DNA from: Hexactinellida sp. DTS-2022
Taxonomy: Eukaryota > Porifera > Hexactinellida
Length of the DNA: 64,000 bases
Direction of reading: 5' to 3'
NCBI GenBank assembly: GCA_028753945.1
Contig: JAPNXP010000018.1
Location: forward strand, 1,302,001 to 1,366,000
In this document: positions 1 to 10,834 of the stretch, one piece after another
Position numbering within the stretch: the stretch's first letter is position 1
Layout of the letters: each line of letters begins with the position of its first letter
The notes under the pieces: generated by a model
Database searches by the model: none
What the model was told of the DNA's origin: nothing
Seen by the model: only the letters and a program-made list of their open reading frames with translations
Made by a program: the position numbers and the translations under genes

Positions 1-1169
1 CTAGAATGGGCCGATGGGGTATAAACATTGTTGCAGCATAAAATTGCGTTTTTGCGAAAATTTTTAAACATTAGCTTTCCAATTTCAGATGCTTCAGAGC
101 ATAATGTTTTTGCAATAGTTTTAATTTTGTGGAATTTAAATTCGTACTAGATACGAAAGTAGCAACACACAGTAATAATGTAATATAATAGGACCAGGAC
201 CAGAGACGGAACCGGTCGGGTCGGGTCGGGTCGGGTCGGGTCGGATCGGATCGGGTACCAGTCGGAATCTTGACCGGCCGGTCGAACCTTGACCGGCCAG
301 TCGAACCCTGACCGGCCGGTCGAGATTTCTATATGATCTATTCGATATCATAATGTCATAATTTGTTTTGATTGAATCTGGCTCCAATAGCCCTTGAGAG
401 CTTAGTACTAAGTAGTCTTAATTAAATGGTCTATGACCATAATATTTATTAATATTTATTCCTAAATTATATGACATGACACTACAGACTACAGCATGGC
501 CTACTTAATATACGGCTAGATATGTCACCGAGGCCATAAAACGAGAAGGCCAGTTTCTAATTTTCATTTTAGGATAAACTATGCCTCCTATTGTTGTTAT
601 TTGGGGTAATCAACCATTGCGAGTCCATTAGAATCACTTTTGAGAATCTCATATTTGTGGTTAAGCTATTTAGTGTAATAATGGAAATAATGACAATAAT
701 GACAATATTCGTGAGGGAGTGAAATCTGACGCGGGCGGTGGAGCTGAAACAATATTCCAACAAACAGTGGCCTAATAGGTTTGTGGTGAGCATGAGACAC
801 CGTAAATGTATCTCACACCCACCGGGATACGACATGTGGTGGAAGTGGTTTCGTCCTATCACAAGGACTCATCAGGAGGGTAACCCTCGACCACACTACA
901 ACTGGTCTACACCAGTTCTAGTTACCAGTGAGCCATGCCGTTCTCCTACCACAGGTACTAAGCATAACCCACCTACACTAGGACCCCTCTAGTGCACTCC
1001 TGTCAGCCCGTCATCACAGGTTATCTGTACTTTACTATCCTATTACAACAATTGATATGACAATTCTTACTGAACCTTAAATTTCTTCCTATTTGTCTCT
1101 TATTAATACTCACAGATTATAATTTCTTTACTTAGTATTAGATTCAAATTATTCTGTAAATTGCCCATT
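1..1169. other. Gene-free leading segment with GC-rich tandem repeats
   Basis: No convincing coding sequence was found before the cyclophilin gene. The notable content is a GC-rich island at about 205-325. It holds five or more GGGTC pentamers followed by three imperfect copies of a roughly 22-bp unit containing GACCGGCCGGTC. The rest is AT-rich. Short open frames here match no family I know and have no coding character. Confidence 0.6.
208..322. repeat. GGGTC pentamer array plus short CCGGCCGG repeats
   Basis: GGGTC and GGATC units repeat in tandem at about 208-250. Three imperfect repeats of CTTGACCGGCCGGTCGAAC type follow at about 268-322. The second unit is itself nearly palindromic. The array is far more GC-rich than its surroundings and could be the inside of a small transposable element, but I see no clear terminal repeats. 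Confidence 0.7.
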
Positions 1170-1661
1170 ATGCCTTTGATCGTATTTTTTGACATGACTA
1201 TCGGTGGAGATCCTGCAGGGCGAATTATTATGGAGTTGCGAGATGATGTAGTACCCAAAACTGCTGAGAATTTCCGCGCACTCTGCACTGGAGAGAAGGG
1301 ATTCGGATTCAAGGGGTCCTCCTTCCATCGTGTTATATCAAATTTCATGTGCCAAGGTGGAGATTTCACTAAAGGTGACGGGACAGGCGGCAAAAGCATT
1401 TATGGTGAGAAGTTTGCTGATGAGAATTTTACCCTCAAACACACTGGGCCTGGTGATCTTAGCATGGCCAATGCAGGTGTAAACACTAATGGGTCTCAAT
1501 TCTTCCTCACCACCGTCAAAACCTCCTGGCTGGATGGTAAGCACGTGGTGTTTGGCAGAGTTACCGATGGAATGGATGTTGTCAAGCAAATTGAGAAAGT
1601 AGGGAGCGATAGTGGCAAAACTTCTAAGAAGGTCGTGGTTGCAGATTGTGGACAACTATGA
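1170..1661 (+). CDS. PPIA: Cytosolic cyclophilin A, peptidyl-prolyl cis-trans isomerase
   Basis: A single-exon frame of 163 residues starts at the ATG at 1170. The open frame extends three codons upstream without another ATG. It is a whole cyclophilin domain with no signal peptide, so it is a cytosolic protein-folding enzyme that catalyses proline isomerisation. Visible signatures are [15 protein letters not shown] (catalytic Arg and the Phe and Gln of the pocket), the [11 protein letters not shown] loop, the [13 protein letters not shown] stretch and the [12 protein letters not shown] segment with the cyclosporin-contacting Trp. Length matches the family (about 165). The lack of introns could mean a retrocopy origin, but the frame is intact. 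A short cyclophilin-like scrap lies about 1 kb downstream. Confidence 0.95.
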   Translation: MPLIVFFDMTIGGDPAGRIIMELRDDVVPKTAENFRALCTGEKGFGFKGSSFHRVISNFMCQGGDFTKGDGTGGKSIYGEKFADENFTLKHTGPGDLSMANAGVNTNGSQFFLTTVKTSWLDGKHVVFGRVTDGMDVVKQIEKVGSDSGKTSKKVVVADCGQL

Positions 1662-3064
1662 ATTTGTCGGCTAGTTTGAACTAATTAGACTTCGTTATTT
1701 CGGTTAGATTTCTTGTCTAGTGCCTAGGCTCTACGTATTTAGATGTAGTCATGCCTCTAGTTTATATTATATATATATTACCGTACCGTACTTAATTTAT
1801 ATGGGATAATATTATCTGGGAATTAGGTACGTAGTAGGCTAGTAGCTACGTAGTAGAAACACCAGTGGCAGTCGAAATGTATTTACCCTTATCGGAACTA
1901 TATATACCGTTCCTCCCAACATTATTCCCTAGCCTAAGGAATAATGTACTGCCACGAAGTAAAGTGTCCGCTATGGGCAAATGACTTAGAAGTAACTTGT
2001 CCCCCATTGAAGTAACTGCACCCACCCTTATTTTACAACAACTAGTTTGTAGAAAATCCTTTTTATGTAGAGTAAACAAACTATCGTTAAGTCTCGACCC
2101 CCAACATCATAAAATTTTACTATTCAATAATCCGGTTAATTGCATATTTCTGAATTTCGTATTAGCCGTAGTCACTTGCATGCTTTTTATTAGGTGAATA
2201 CGCAAATGCGACACTTAGAATCATCAGCTTTACCCCAACACCATATGAGACACATAAAAAACCCCTGGAACTTTATACAACTTTTCCTTCTGAATTAAAT
2301 CCGTTGTACAATGGGGACGCTTTACTTCGAAGTAATTTCCCCCCTGGACACCCCCCTGGACACACGTGTGAAGAGTATATAATCTAAGTAAGTCACTACT
2401 TTCCCACTGTTCTACCGATCCTAGCTCAATTATGTAAAAGGACATCACTAGTGAATGCTGTTTGGGGGAACAGGATTAACTCTAGACGGAGTTTCTTATT
2501 AACCGGCTCAGTCTACTGTACGAACTGGGAACATATTCTATAGAAACAGGTGCGACGGCCAATATTTGGCAAGAATACTGTGAGACCATTCAACACACCG
2601 CTATTCCACTCATTACATAACGAAATTGCTTCATATCTTCATACTCAATAGTGGCGCACAAATATAATTCCCTTCGAAAACTGTTCCCATAATTTGACTA
2701 TAATTATTGGATTAGTAAGATTATTTTTGACATCACTATCGGCGGTAAATTAGCCTGGGGGCAAGTTGTATAGGTATGCGCCTAGTTTATATAAATCACC
2801 ATACTTTCTTTATTCAACAAATTAGGAGTTAATATTTCCTGGAAATTATTAATACAGTCGCCTCGAACTTTGCTCACCCTTTCCGAACAATGTCTTATAT
2901 TCGATAGTTAATAGGTTTCCCCACATTATAAGGCTCGAAAAATGTATATGAATATGAATTAATATTGATGAAATTATAATCTACTCTGAATTTTCCTACA
3001 ATTTACCAGTACTTATTTATATGTTAGTTGTCTCTTCAAAATATTTGTTAGTCACGCCTCAATA
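1662..3064. other. Intergenic DNA, no gene apart from a cyclophilin scrap
   Basis: AT-rich spacer between the cyclophilin and STIMATE genes. Apart from the short cyclophilin-like fragment near 2722-2772 I see no conserved coding sequence, RNA gene or clear terminal repeats. Confidence 0.5.
2722..2772 (+). pseudogene. Cyclophilin N-terminal fragment
   Basis: About 50 bp translate to FDITIGGKLAWGQ, close to the [13 protein letters not shown] start of the intact cyclophilin gene 1.5 kb upstream. The match then stops and no further cyclophilin sequence follows. It is best read as the remnant of a tandem or retro duplicate. The short length keeps confidence modest. Confidence 0.45.
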
Positions 3065-3802
3065 ATGATTTTACTTGGAAATACCACAAACCATTCCTCC
3101 ATATTACTGGACGGACAGTGTAACCTGGTAGGCGTGTTCGGCCTGTTCATGCAGGCTCTGATCGGCGTAGTCGCGTTCAGTACTCTCGTAATAAAGCGGT
3201 TCAAAGAGCCGCGTCGGGAGCGCCGGCCCTGGAGGGTTTGGGTAGCGGACACGGCAAAGCAGGCCCTGGGCATGATGATGCTCCACTTCCTGAATATCGG
3301 CATCTCTGCCCTGCTGGAGAGCAAACACGAGGACCAGTGTGTCTGGTACCTGACCAACTTCATGCTGGACTCCACCATCGGTCTCTTCTTCATATACCTG
3401 TTCCTCCTCGTTTCTAAACATATTATTTATAAGCTAAGTTTCGGCCCGCTGGTGTCGGGTGAGTACGGACACCCTTTCAAGCTCCACTATTGGCTGGGGC
3501 AGCTCGGCGTGTATCTACTGGTGCTGCTGGCTGTTAAAGTTGTCATGCTACTGTTCGCACTGCTCCCGTTCTGGATGGTGCTCGGGAATGCGATTCTGTT
3601 CTTCCGCAACCCCTTAGCTCGGACGGCTGTCGTTATGTTTGTTATTCCCTTTGTGGTTGATGTTATAATGTTCTGGATAGTCGACAGCGTGCTTATGCGG
3701 TCAATGCAAGCTCCCCAGCAGAAGTCGCCACACGTCATTCACTACAAAAAGGCGCCAGAGCTGGAGAGTAGCGAGGACTCCGCCCTCATCTCTGTTGTCT
3801 GA
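3065..3802 (+). CDS. STIMATE: STIMATE / TMEM110 family ER membrane protein
   Basis: A single-exon frame of 245 residues. STIMATE proteins are multi-pass ER membrane proteins that bind STIM1 and promote store-operated calcium entry at ER-plasma membrane junctions. The match to the human protein is clear in GVVAFSTLVIKRFKEP, RRPWRVWVADTAKQALGMM, the GEYGHPFKLHYWLGQ block and VIPFVVDVIMFWIVD. Hydrophobic spans lie at about residues 20-43, 68-85, 92-118, 142-180 and 188-212. The hydrophilic tail is shorter than in the human protein, whose lysine-rich tail is not evident here. It lies about 300 bp upstream of the DLG5-like gene on the same strand. Confidence 0.9.
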   Translation: MILLGNTTNHSSILLDGQCNLVGVFGLFMQALIGVVAFSTLVIKRFKEPRRERRPWRVWVADTAKQALGMMMLHFLNIGISALLESKHEDQCVWYLTNFMLDSTIGLFFIYLFLLVSKHIIYKLSFGPLVSGEYGHPFKLHYWLGQLGVYLLVLLAVKVVMLLFALLPFWMVLGNAILFFRNPLARTAVVMFVIPFVVDVIMFWIVDSVLMRSMQAPQQKSPHVIHYKKAPELESSEDSALISVV

Positions 3803-4096
3803 CTCCCTAGCTACAGATACATACAATTGCTATGCCTTGTACAACTATTTACTGCATACATTGCAGAATTGTAAATTGTTTTAGTCCCTTTTGTGCTTCA
3901 CATGATACGCGTTTGATACTTTAGTATTTTATATTCTAAAATACTGTCTTATTTATTGTTACTGCAGGAATTATATTTTAGATAACATTTATGATTTCTG
4001 TGTTGCGTTAAAGTTGTTTACACTGTTTGTTTACTTCAGAATTAGTTGACATTGAGACAGTAGAATAACTCTACAGGTTCCTATTTCTTCCATTTT

Positions 4097-7000
4097 ATGT
4101 CACATTTCAAACTCGTGTTAGAATCCAAAATTATCCACTGCGACAATACTAAACTTACACTCGGTACCATGGATCCTAATTCCGCGGTTATTCACGCCCC
4201 GTGCCGCAAGGAGCTGGCCTCCCAGCGAGAGGACTACGAGGTGAGTCTGTCCGCGCTGATGCACCAGCGCAACCAGCTGCGCAAGGAGCGCGAGAGCGTC
4301 ACGCAGCAGCGAAACACGCTCGAGGCGGCCCTGGAGAAGTGCAGGTCCGACTTGGAGCGACTCAGACACGAGCGAGACGTGCTGCAGCAGATCGAGAAGA
4401 GCTCGCGCGCCAAAGCCAAGAACGAGATCTCCAGACTGCGAGAGGCGCTGAGCTCAATCCAGGCTGACAGGGACCAGCAGCAGTCCGAGTACAACCGGCA
4501 GAACAAGCGCGTGTTCTCGCTCACGCAGGAGAACCACAGATTCTCGGAGCAGCTGGAGACGCAGGCTCGGGGGCTGCAGCGCCGGGAGCAGCAGGAGGAG
4601 ACTCTTCTGAGTCAGCTGGAGCGTCTGGAGCGGGACAAGGGGTCCTGCGAGGGGGACCGGCGGCTCCTGGAGATGGAGCTGGACGGACTCCGGAAGGAGC
4701 GACAGGGCCTGCAGGAGAGTCTGCGGTCGCAGATAGAGGCGCTCTCCCAGTCAGCTGACGCGGCGGAGACCGGACTCCCGCAGGAGGGCCTGAGGGGCGT
4801 GGCCAAGGAGCTGTCCCGGGCATTGGAGAGCGCAGTGACGTCAAGCTACAACACCCCGCTCTCCAGCTCCTGCAGCTCGTACTCGGTCGCCACCAGTCGG
4901 GACGAGATGCCGGGGACAGGGGGCGTGCCGGGGGGGCAGATCGACCTGCGGTCGCTGCTGGAGGAGGTGCAGCAGCGGGGGAGGGGGTCCAGTCTCTCGG
5001 TGGGGGGCACCTCGCGGTCCCGCAGCTCCAGTCTGAGCGGGTCCGAGAAGAAGCTGACGGAGCGCCTCAACTCGGAGCTGCTGAGGTTCAAGGAGCAGAA
5101 GGAGAGTCTCTCCGGCAAGATAGCCGACCTGCGGGAGGAGAACCAGAGCATCAGCGAGAAGCTGCTGCGCGAGAGCCGACAGAACGAGCTGTTCCGCGGC
5201 GAGCTGCTGGAGTTGCAGAGACACTACGACCAGTGCCTGGCGCGACTCGGCCTCAAGGAGCAGGAGGCCATGCGGCTGAACGAACAGCTGGACAGACTCA
5301 AGAGCGAGAGGGACCACTTCAACACCAACACGAGTGTCGATGACGTCAGTTCGTTCGAGAGGGTCAACCCGTTCTCTAAGCTCTGCGAGGGACAGATGCG
5401 CACCATCAGTCGGCAGTGGTCGCAGGACAACAGCCACCTGGCGCACGACGAGAACAGCTTCACGATGGTGTCGGAGCTGACGGACCCCAGCGCCACTCTG
5501 GGCGGGCTCTCTGGCAGTCTCACCGTCAACGAGACTGCCTCTGTTCTCCAGGCGCAGATAGACGAGACCATAGCCAGCAGTCTGCCCCCCCGGGCCGTCC
5601 CCTACTCGGTGCAGGGCCCCTCCCCGGAGCTGGAGGAGACGGAGGAGCGCGACCAGCTGGAGCAGCAGCTGCGCTCAGCTGAGCGGGACAACCACGAGCT
5701 GCGGACGCTGCTCTCCCGCGCGGCGGACCGCAGGCCGGCCAGTCAGCTGTTCGAGCGCATCTCCCAGATGGAGACGGAGAAGCAGAAGCTCATCACGGAG
5801 AACAGCCAGCTGCGAGAGGGCGCGCAGCCCCGCGGCCCCCCCGAGAGGGAGGGGCTCCAGGAGCGGAACCAGCACCTCTCCCAGAAGCTGGTGGAGGCGG
5901 TGCGGATATTAGAGAGCAACAACAAGGAGAAGAAGGCGCTCATCGCCAAGCTATTCGGCTCTGAGGCCAACCCCACTAGCACCGGCCTGTTTGACGTCAC
6001 CAGACGGGTGGAGCAGATTCTGTCGGAGAGAGAGGCGCTCAGAGCGACAGCTGCGAGTCTGGCGGATCAGCTGAGCGGGCTGAGACAGGAGGCGGACTCC
6101 GAGCAGGCGCTGGAGGGCCTGAGAGGAGAGATCGCCGTGCTGCGGGAGCGAGTTAACCTCGCGGAGGACGAGAACCTGGAGCTGACGCAGCACCTGGCGG
6201 ACCTGGTGCGGGAGCGGGACCACATGCAGCAGGTGGTCGGCAAGGCGGAGGTCGCCTGTCTGGAGCTGCGCGAGCAGAACGAGCGACTCGCGCAGGTGGA
6301 CTCGGAGCACGAGGAGGTGTCCGCGGAGCTGGGGCTGGCCAGGGAGGCCTACGCCCAGCTGGCGGAGGAGCGGGACACGCTCTGTCTGCAGAACGAGCAG
6401 CTGACTGCTCAGTACCTGGACGCGGTGGAGTGCAAGCAGCGCGTGGTGGTGGAGCACGCGGTGACGCTCGCGCAGATGGACGGGTTCTGGCGGCTGCGGG
6501 CCGACTCGGAGTCCCCGCGGACCCGCACCCCCACGCACATCTGGGGGGAGGGCTGGGACCGGAAGCGGACCGTCCTGCAGCTGTCCCCGAAACAGGACCC
6601 CGCGATCTTCCTGGCCGGGGGCAAGGGACAGCCTCTGCTGCCCAACCCCAACGCGCTTATCGTCGTAGACGTGCTCCCCTCCAGTCCCGCCTACCACCAG
6701 CTGCGGCCGGGAGACATAATAGAGTCGATCGACAGCTGCGACTGCTCGCTCCTCTGCAAGTCGGAGGTCATTCACAAGCTGGCGCACAGCGAGAACTGCG
6801 CTCCCGAGCTGGTGGTCCTCAGGAGGAGGGGTCCCCACAGACTCCTCGTCATTCCGGACGTCAAGCCGCCCTCCCGCTCCAGCCGCAACCAGCTCTCCGC
6901 CTCCGCCAGCTTTCCCGGGTCTCGCAGCCAGGAGACCCCCTGCCACACCCCCGAGCCCTCCTGCGACCTTCTGGACAACAAGATCTCGCAGATAAGCCTC

Positions 7001-9205
7001 ACCTCCTCTCTGGCCAGCCACACGGAGCTGCAGCGCTACGCCGCGAGGGGCAGCAACCCGCTGGCCAGCTCGCTCGCCTCGCAGCTGGTGCTCACCACCG
7101 AGCAGATCGAGGTGGTGCTGCTGGGCACCAGGGACTCGAAGGGCGGGTTCGGGTTCTCCTACTCCTGGGAGAGTCAGTTCCTCGTGTCGGCCCTCACAAA
7201 GGCGGGCGCTGCCAGCTCACAGCTGATCCCCGGGGACAAGATTGTTAAAGTGAATGGAGTTTCTGTTCTGCAGGCCAAGCCCTCTGGCGTCAAGCGCCTC
7301 ATCAGGAACAATAAGACGCACCTTAAGCTGTCGATTGTCCGCTCCGTTATCCCTGGTTCGTCTAGCGCTCTGCCGGTCAGCCAGGACATCTTCAGCGACA
7401 CAGAAGTGACAGAGGCTATAACGCACCAGCGGGTGCCGGCGTCGCCCCAGGAGAAGGACTACCACTCCGCCGGGGAGTCCAAGCCCGAGGACAAGGGGTT
7501 CCTCAGGAACCGCCTCTCCCTGATGCGCAGCAAGAAGCGACGCAAGTCCGGCGTGCCGGTCCCGGTCGAGAGCGACACCGAGGACGCCGCCGCCCCCACC
7601 TCCGCCAGCGCCCTCAGCAAGATTCGGGCCGTGCGCGTGCTCAGGAAGCGGAAGAAGCAGGCCTCTTTCAAGGAGGAGCTGGAGCCCCCGCGAGAGGACC
7701 CCCAGGAGGACAGACGGACCTACGAGGACTCCAGACACCCCCTGCACAGCCTGGCCGTGGAGGAGGTGTTCGAGGAGAGGCGGATAGACTGTCCGGTCTC
7801 ACCTCTGAATCCGCTCGGGTGTCCCACTCCCCTTATAGAGGTGCTGGACCCAGAGGGCGAATACGTGCAGACCCGAATCAATATACAGCCCAACACTCCC
7901 GTCAACGAGTACGCTCTCTCCCCGCCCCAGGTGGCCCCGGACGACAGGGTCAACTCTCCTGGCTTCCTCCTCGCGAGGGACGCCTGCGGCCGGACCACCT
8001 TCCGGAACCTGCCGGACCTGGACCGGAAGCTGGCCAACAAGCGGCACAGTCTGACGTCAGCGCCCGCCATCAACTCGGTCGGTGGGAGTGTGGAGGGCCT
8101 GCAGGTGCCGGTGGTGTCCAGATCAGCTGAGACGTTTGTCTCCAAGAGTCCCCCCGACCCCGTGCTCGCCTCGCAGCAGCACCACCAGCCGCAGAGCGAG
8201 CTGGGGCCCGCCTCCGAGGACTCCTCCGTCCGGTCCATCTCGCCCCTGTCCCTGCAGAGGTCCCTCCTGCACCACAGGGGCACCCCGCCCTCGCCCCGCC
8301 CCCCGGCCTCGGCGCTGGACAGCTTTCTGGACGAGGCCCGCGCGCTGGTCTGTCCCAAGCAGCAGCAGGCGGCCGCCACGGGCTGGGGCGACACACAACC
8401 CGCGCACGAGTATATAAGGGCCAACTTTACAATACAGGGGCACCAGTTCCTGACAGTGACAGAGGGAACCGTCTACCAAATATTGGAAGTCAACCCTCCC
8501 CACATGTCCGGGTTCATGACCGTGGCGCCCATCTTCCCGGAGGAGGTGCAGGTGCGCGAGGGCCACATTCCCACCGAGCAGACCGGCAAGGAGATGCTGC
8601 AAAACCTGAAACCGAACCTCGACCTGCGCAGACTGAAAGTCTACTCTCCGGTGAAGCTGTACCATGGCCCCCGGCCGGTGCTCATATTCGGGCCTCTCTC
8701 GGGGGAGATCGGACAGCAGGTGGAGAAAGCATACACGCAGGAATTCATAGTTTGTCCGAAAGCATTCGTGCGGGCGAATGACGAGCAGATGAAGGACCAG
8801 CTGTGTAACGACATAGCGAAGGGACTTATTCTAGACCTGACTGCCAACTCTCAGAAGAGTTATATGTTCTTCGAGCTGGACTATATCCAGGCACAGATTA
8901 AAGAGGATAAGCATTCTATCTTGAACTCGAGTCCTAAAATAATAGGACAGTTAAAGGAGAAAGGGATACCTGCTATTGCGATATTAATCAAAGCAAGGAG
9001 TCCGAACACAATAATGAGTTTCAGTTCTCGCAATCTCTCTGACAAAGACTGTATGCAGATGTTTCTGGCTTTCGAGCACATTGAAATGGACCTGGAGCCA
9101 CATTTACACGCTAGCCTTATGCTGGTGAAGATGCCTGTCCTAGTGGAACAGATCCGCGAGGTGATTCAGCGCGAGCAGGGACTGCCTGTCTGGATGAATG
9201 TTTGA
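4097..9205 (+). CDS. DLG5: DLG5-like MAGUK scaffold (coiled coil, PDZ, SH3, guanylate-kinase-like)
   Basis: One uninterrupted 1702-codon exon. DLG5 is a cortical scaffold for cell polarity and junctions. Long heptad-rich coiled coil occupies about residues 30-230, 310-400 and 515-800. A PDZ-like domain follows at about 820-915 (ALIVVDVLPSSPAYHQLRPGD) and a second at about 1000-1085 (GGFGFSYSW, LIPGDKIVKVNGVS). A long low-complexity linker has basic patches such as RSKKRRK. An SH3 domain starts near 1437 and a guanylate-kinase-like domain spans about 1525-1695 (RPVLIFGPLSGEIGQ, no P-loop, so a binding fold only). It ends QREQGLPVWMNV, like the DLG5 C-terminus. Human DLG5 has four PDZ domains; I see two. 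The ATG at 4169 lies in an ideal ACCATGG context, so the first 24 codons may be untranslated. Coding GC is very high. Confidence 0.88.
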   Translation: MSHFKLVLESKIIHCDNTKLTLGTMDPNSAVIHAPCRKELASQREDYEVSLSALMHQRNQLRKERESVTQQRNTLEAALEKCRSDLERLRHERDVLQQIEKSSRAKAKNEISRLREALSSIQADRDQQQSEYNRQNKRVFSLTQENHRFSEQLETQARGLQRREQQEETLLSQLERLERDKGSCEGDRRLLEMELDGLRKERQGLQESLRSQIEALSQSADAAETGLPQEGLRGVAKELSRALESAVTSSYNTPLSSSCSSYSVATSRDEMPGTGGVPGGQIDLRSLLEEVQQRGRGSSLSVGGTSRSRSSSLSGSEKKLTERLNSELLRFKEQKESLSGKIADLREENQSISEKLLRESRQNELFRGELLELQRHYDQCLARLGLKEQEAMRLNEQLDRLKSERDHFNTNTSVDDVSSFERVNPFSKLCEGQMRTISRQWSQDNSHLAHDENSFTMVSELTDPSATLGGLSGSLTVNETASVLQAQIDETIASSLPPRAVPYSVQGPSPELEETEERDQLEQQLRSAERDNHELRTLLSRAADRRPASQLFERISQMETEKQKLITENSQLREGAQPRGPPEREGLQERNQHLSQKLVEAVRILESNNKEKKALIAKLFGSEANPTSTGLFDVTRRVEQILSEREALRATAASLADQLSGLRQEADSEQALEGLRGEIAVLRERVNLAEDENLELTQHLADLVRERDHMQQVVGKAEVACLELREQNERLAQVDSEHEEVSAELGLAREAYAQLAEERDTLCLQNEQLTAQYLDAVECKQRVVVEHAVTLAQMDGFWRLRADSESPRTRTPTHIWGEGWDRKRTVLQLSPKQDPAIFLAGGKGQPLLPNPNALIVVDVLPSSPAYHQLRPGDIIESIDSCDCSLLCKSEVIHKLAHSENCAPELVVLRRRGPHRLLVIPDVKPPSRSSRNQLSASASFPGSRSQETPCHTPEPSCDLLDNKISQISLTSSLASHTELQRYAARGSNPLASSLASQLVLTTEQIEVVLLGTRDSKGGFGFSYSWESQFLVSALTKAGAASSQLIPGDKIVKVNGVSVLQAKPSGVKRLIRNNKTHLKLSIVRSVIPGSSSALPVSQDIFSDTEVTEAITHQRVPASPQEKDYHSAGESKPEDKGFLRNRLSLMRSKKRRKSGVPVPVESDTEDAAAPTSASALSKIRAVRVLRKRKKQASFKEELEPPREDPQEDRRTYEDSRHPLHSLAVEEVFEERRIDCPVSPLNPLGCPTPLIEVLDPEGEYVQTRINIQPNTPVNEYALSPPQVAPDDRVNSPGFLLARDACGRTTFRNLPDLDRKLANKRHSLTSAPAINSVGGSVEGLQVPVVSRSAETFVSKSPPDPVLASQQHHQPQSELGPASEDSSVRSISPLSLQRSLLHHRGTPPSPRPPASALDSFLDEARALVCPKQQQAAATGWGDTQPAHEYIRANFTIQGHQFLTVTEGTVYQILEVNPPHMSGFMTVAPIFPEEVQVREGHIPTEQTGKEMLQNLKPNLDLRRLKVYSPVKLYHGPRPVLIFGPLSGEIGQQVEKAYTQEFIVCPKAFVRANDEQMKDQLCNDIAKGLILDLTANSQKSYMFFELDYIQAQIKEDKHSILNSSPKIIGQLKEKGIPAIAILIKARSPNTIMSFSSRNLSDKDCMQMFLAFEHIEMDLEPHLHASLMLVKMPVLVEQIREVIQREQGLPVWMNV

Positions 9206-9842
9206 TTCCCAATTTATACTTGCACAGTTACCCAATCACTTACATACACTAAATACACAGTAAAGTCTAGGATCACGCTTTATAGAATTTTATACAAAAT
9301 CCCCTACTCTCTTACGTATTTTCTTAATTGATAATGTAGTATAGTACTTAATTTGACTAATTTTGAATGATTTTGTGAATGCATTTTGCTCTTTGCTATT
9401 TTGTATTGTAGTTCATTGTATTTGTACAATGCATCCCCTTTACAGTGGTTTCGACTATTCGCAGCTTGTATGTGTATAGTGGGTGGAAATTCGTTAGTCA
9501 ATAGCAGGGGTTATCTAAGTGCCGCCCTATCATAGACAGAAAAGCCAAGGTGCCGGCTTGGCACCTCAATAGTGCCGTGTAGGTCTTAAAGTCTAAAAAA
9601 TGGCGATTTAAACTGTATTTTTAAAACAGATGTAAATATTTGGGTGCCGTGCGAACTTATCCTCGTAAGAAAAGTGCCGGCCCAGAAATTCCTGGATAAA
9701 CCTAAGGTCACAGATAGAGGAATCGGTAATGTACATTCAAAATGAATTCATACATTTTTTGTTAAAACACTCCTTACGTATATTGGATGAGTTACTTAGC
9801 TTTTTAGTAAAATACTAAACATTTAATTTTATATTTGAAATT

Positions 9843-10609
9843 AAAGGCTGGATTCGGTTAACCGTTGCTAATATAATATTGATTAACGATTAGAGATTTT
9901 ATTGACCAGTTAACTTTATGTAGACAATAGCTGTGCAATATTTTCACAATTCATGTATACAGGTAATATTAGAACTTTGTTAGAATATAATAGAATAAAT
10001 CTTCCTAATTCAGATTTCCATTACTTCATACTTAACAAATTTTAAGCTAAATGATTGATTGAATTGATTCTAATTAAATGCTAATTAATATGATGCAACT
10101 ATTGCCTGCAACTTGATAACATCACGATCACACGATGTATTGAATTTTTCAGTTCTATATCTAATTTGTACGTATTATACGTAATACGTGAGGAGAGTTC
10201 ACGTAATGTTGTACAACTTTGATCTCAACTACAGTCGAATCCGGGTTTTTCTAACCAATTCTTTGCATAGAAATAAAGTAAGAAAATCCAATAGTTAGAA
10301 TAAATTGATGAAAATAAAACAGAATTGGATTTTTTTACACATTTAGAATAAAGAGTTAGTTAGAAAAAACCTGTGTTAGAAAAAACCGGTTTCGACAGTA
10401 CAAGATAAATATACAGTCAGCATCCGTTAATTATAATACTCATTAATTCAAACAAACATTCACTAATTCGCCTAAATTTATTTTTTCATTGAGAGTTCGA
10501 ATTTACAGATTTTGATTGTATTTACTTCTGAACTACGTACTGTGTTGATCGAGCAATCCATCGTAACCGTAGCCCCAAGGCATTAACCAACCCCATTCTC
10601 GTGGCATTT
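9843..10609. mobile_element. Degraded hAT-like element with CGGTTAACC ends
   Basis: The left end (AAGGCTGGATTCGGTTAACC) and right end (ATTAACCAACCCC) resemble the two ends of the outer element at 12382-14348. Between them lies AT-rich non-coding sequence and a later MITE insertion at 10230-10400. No target duplication was seen. It looks like an old non-autonomous copy of the same family. Confidence 0.4.
10230..10400. mobile_element. TA-flanked MITE, CAGTCGAAnCCGG family
   Basis: The left end reads TACAGTCGAATCCGGGTTTT and the right end AAAAAACCGGTTTCGACAGTA, imperfect inverted repeats flanked by TA. The interior is AT-rich with repeated GTTAGAA motifs. TA target sites and CAGT starts are typical of pogo/Tc1-mariner-derived MITEs. 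Other copies lie at 30642-31008 and 59504-59649. Confidence 0.75.
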
Positions 10610-10661
10610 AATAATACATGACTCTCGTGCCCGCCCCAGACATATAACGAGACCTCAGCAG

Positions 10662-10834
10662 CAGGGTTTTTTAAGGTTGAAACCTTGGTGTAACTCAGCT
10701 TAACCGCGGTGTATGGATTAACCCGAAATTACCTTTTCCCACACTGCAGCGGCCGCGGGCGACCCGAATCGTGGTGTAACTCCCAAGAATCTTGGTGCAA
10801 AATTTACACCAAGATCGGCCTTAAAAAAACCCTG
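10662..10834. mobile_element. hAT-type MITE with exact 8-bp target duplication
   Basis: A 173-bp element begins CAGGGTTTTTTAAGG and ends CCTTAAAAAAACCCTG. It is flanked on both sides by the exact 8-bp repeat CTCAGCAG (10654-10661 and 10835-10842). CAGGG ends with an 8-bp duplication define a non-autonomous hAT element. The interior carries repeated TTGGTGTAA-type motifs and no coding sequence. Confidence 0.85.

Noticed and set aside
738-992. Plus-strand open frame of 84 codons upstream of cyclophilin
   Set aside because: Not related to any family, unbiased composition, no splice context.
3104-3421. Antisense open frames across STIMATE
   Set aside because: They overlap a clear conserved membrane protein on the plus strand and have no family resemblance.
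5951-7021. Long open frames antisense to or out of frame with the DLG5-like gene
   Set aside because: They are by-products of the very GC-rich coding strand; their products are low-complexity Leu/Arg/Ala-rich and match nothing, while the sense frame has clear domains.
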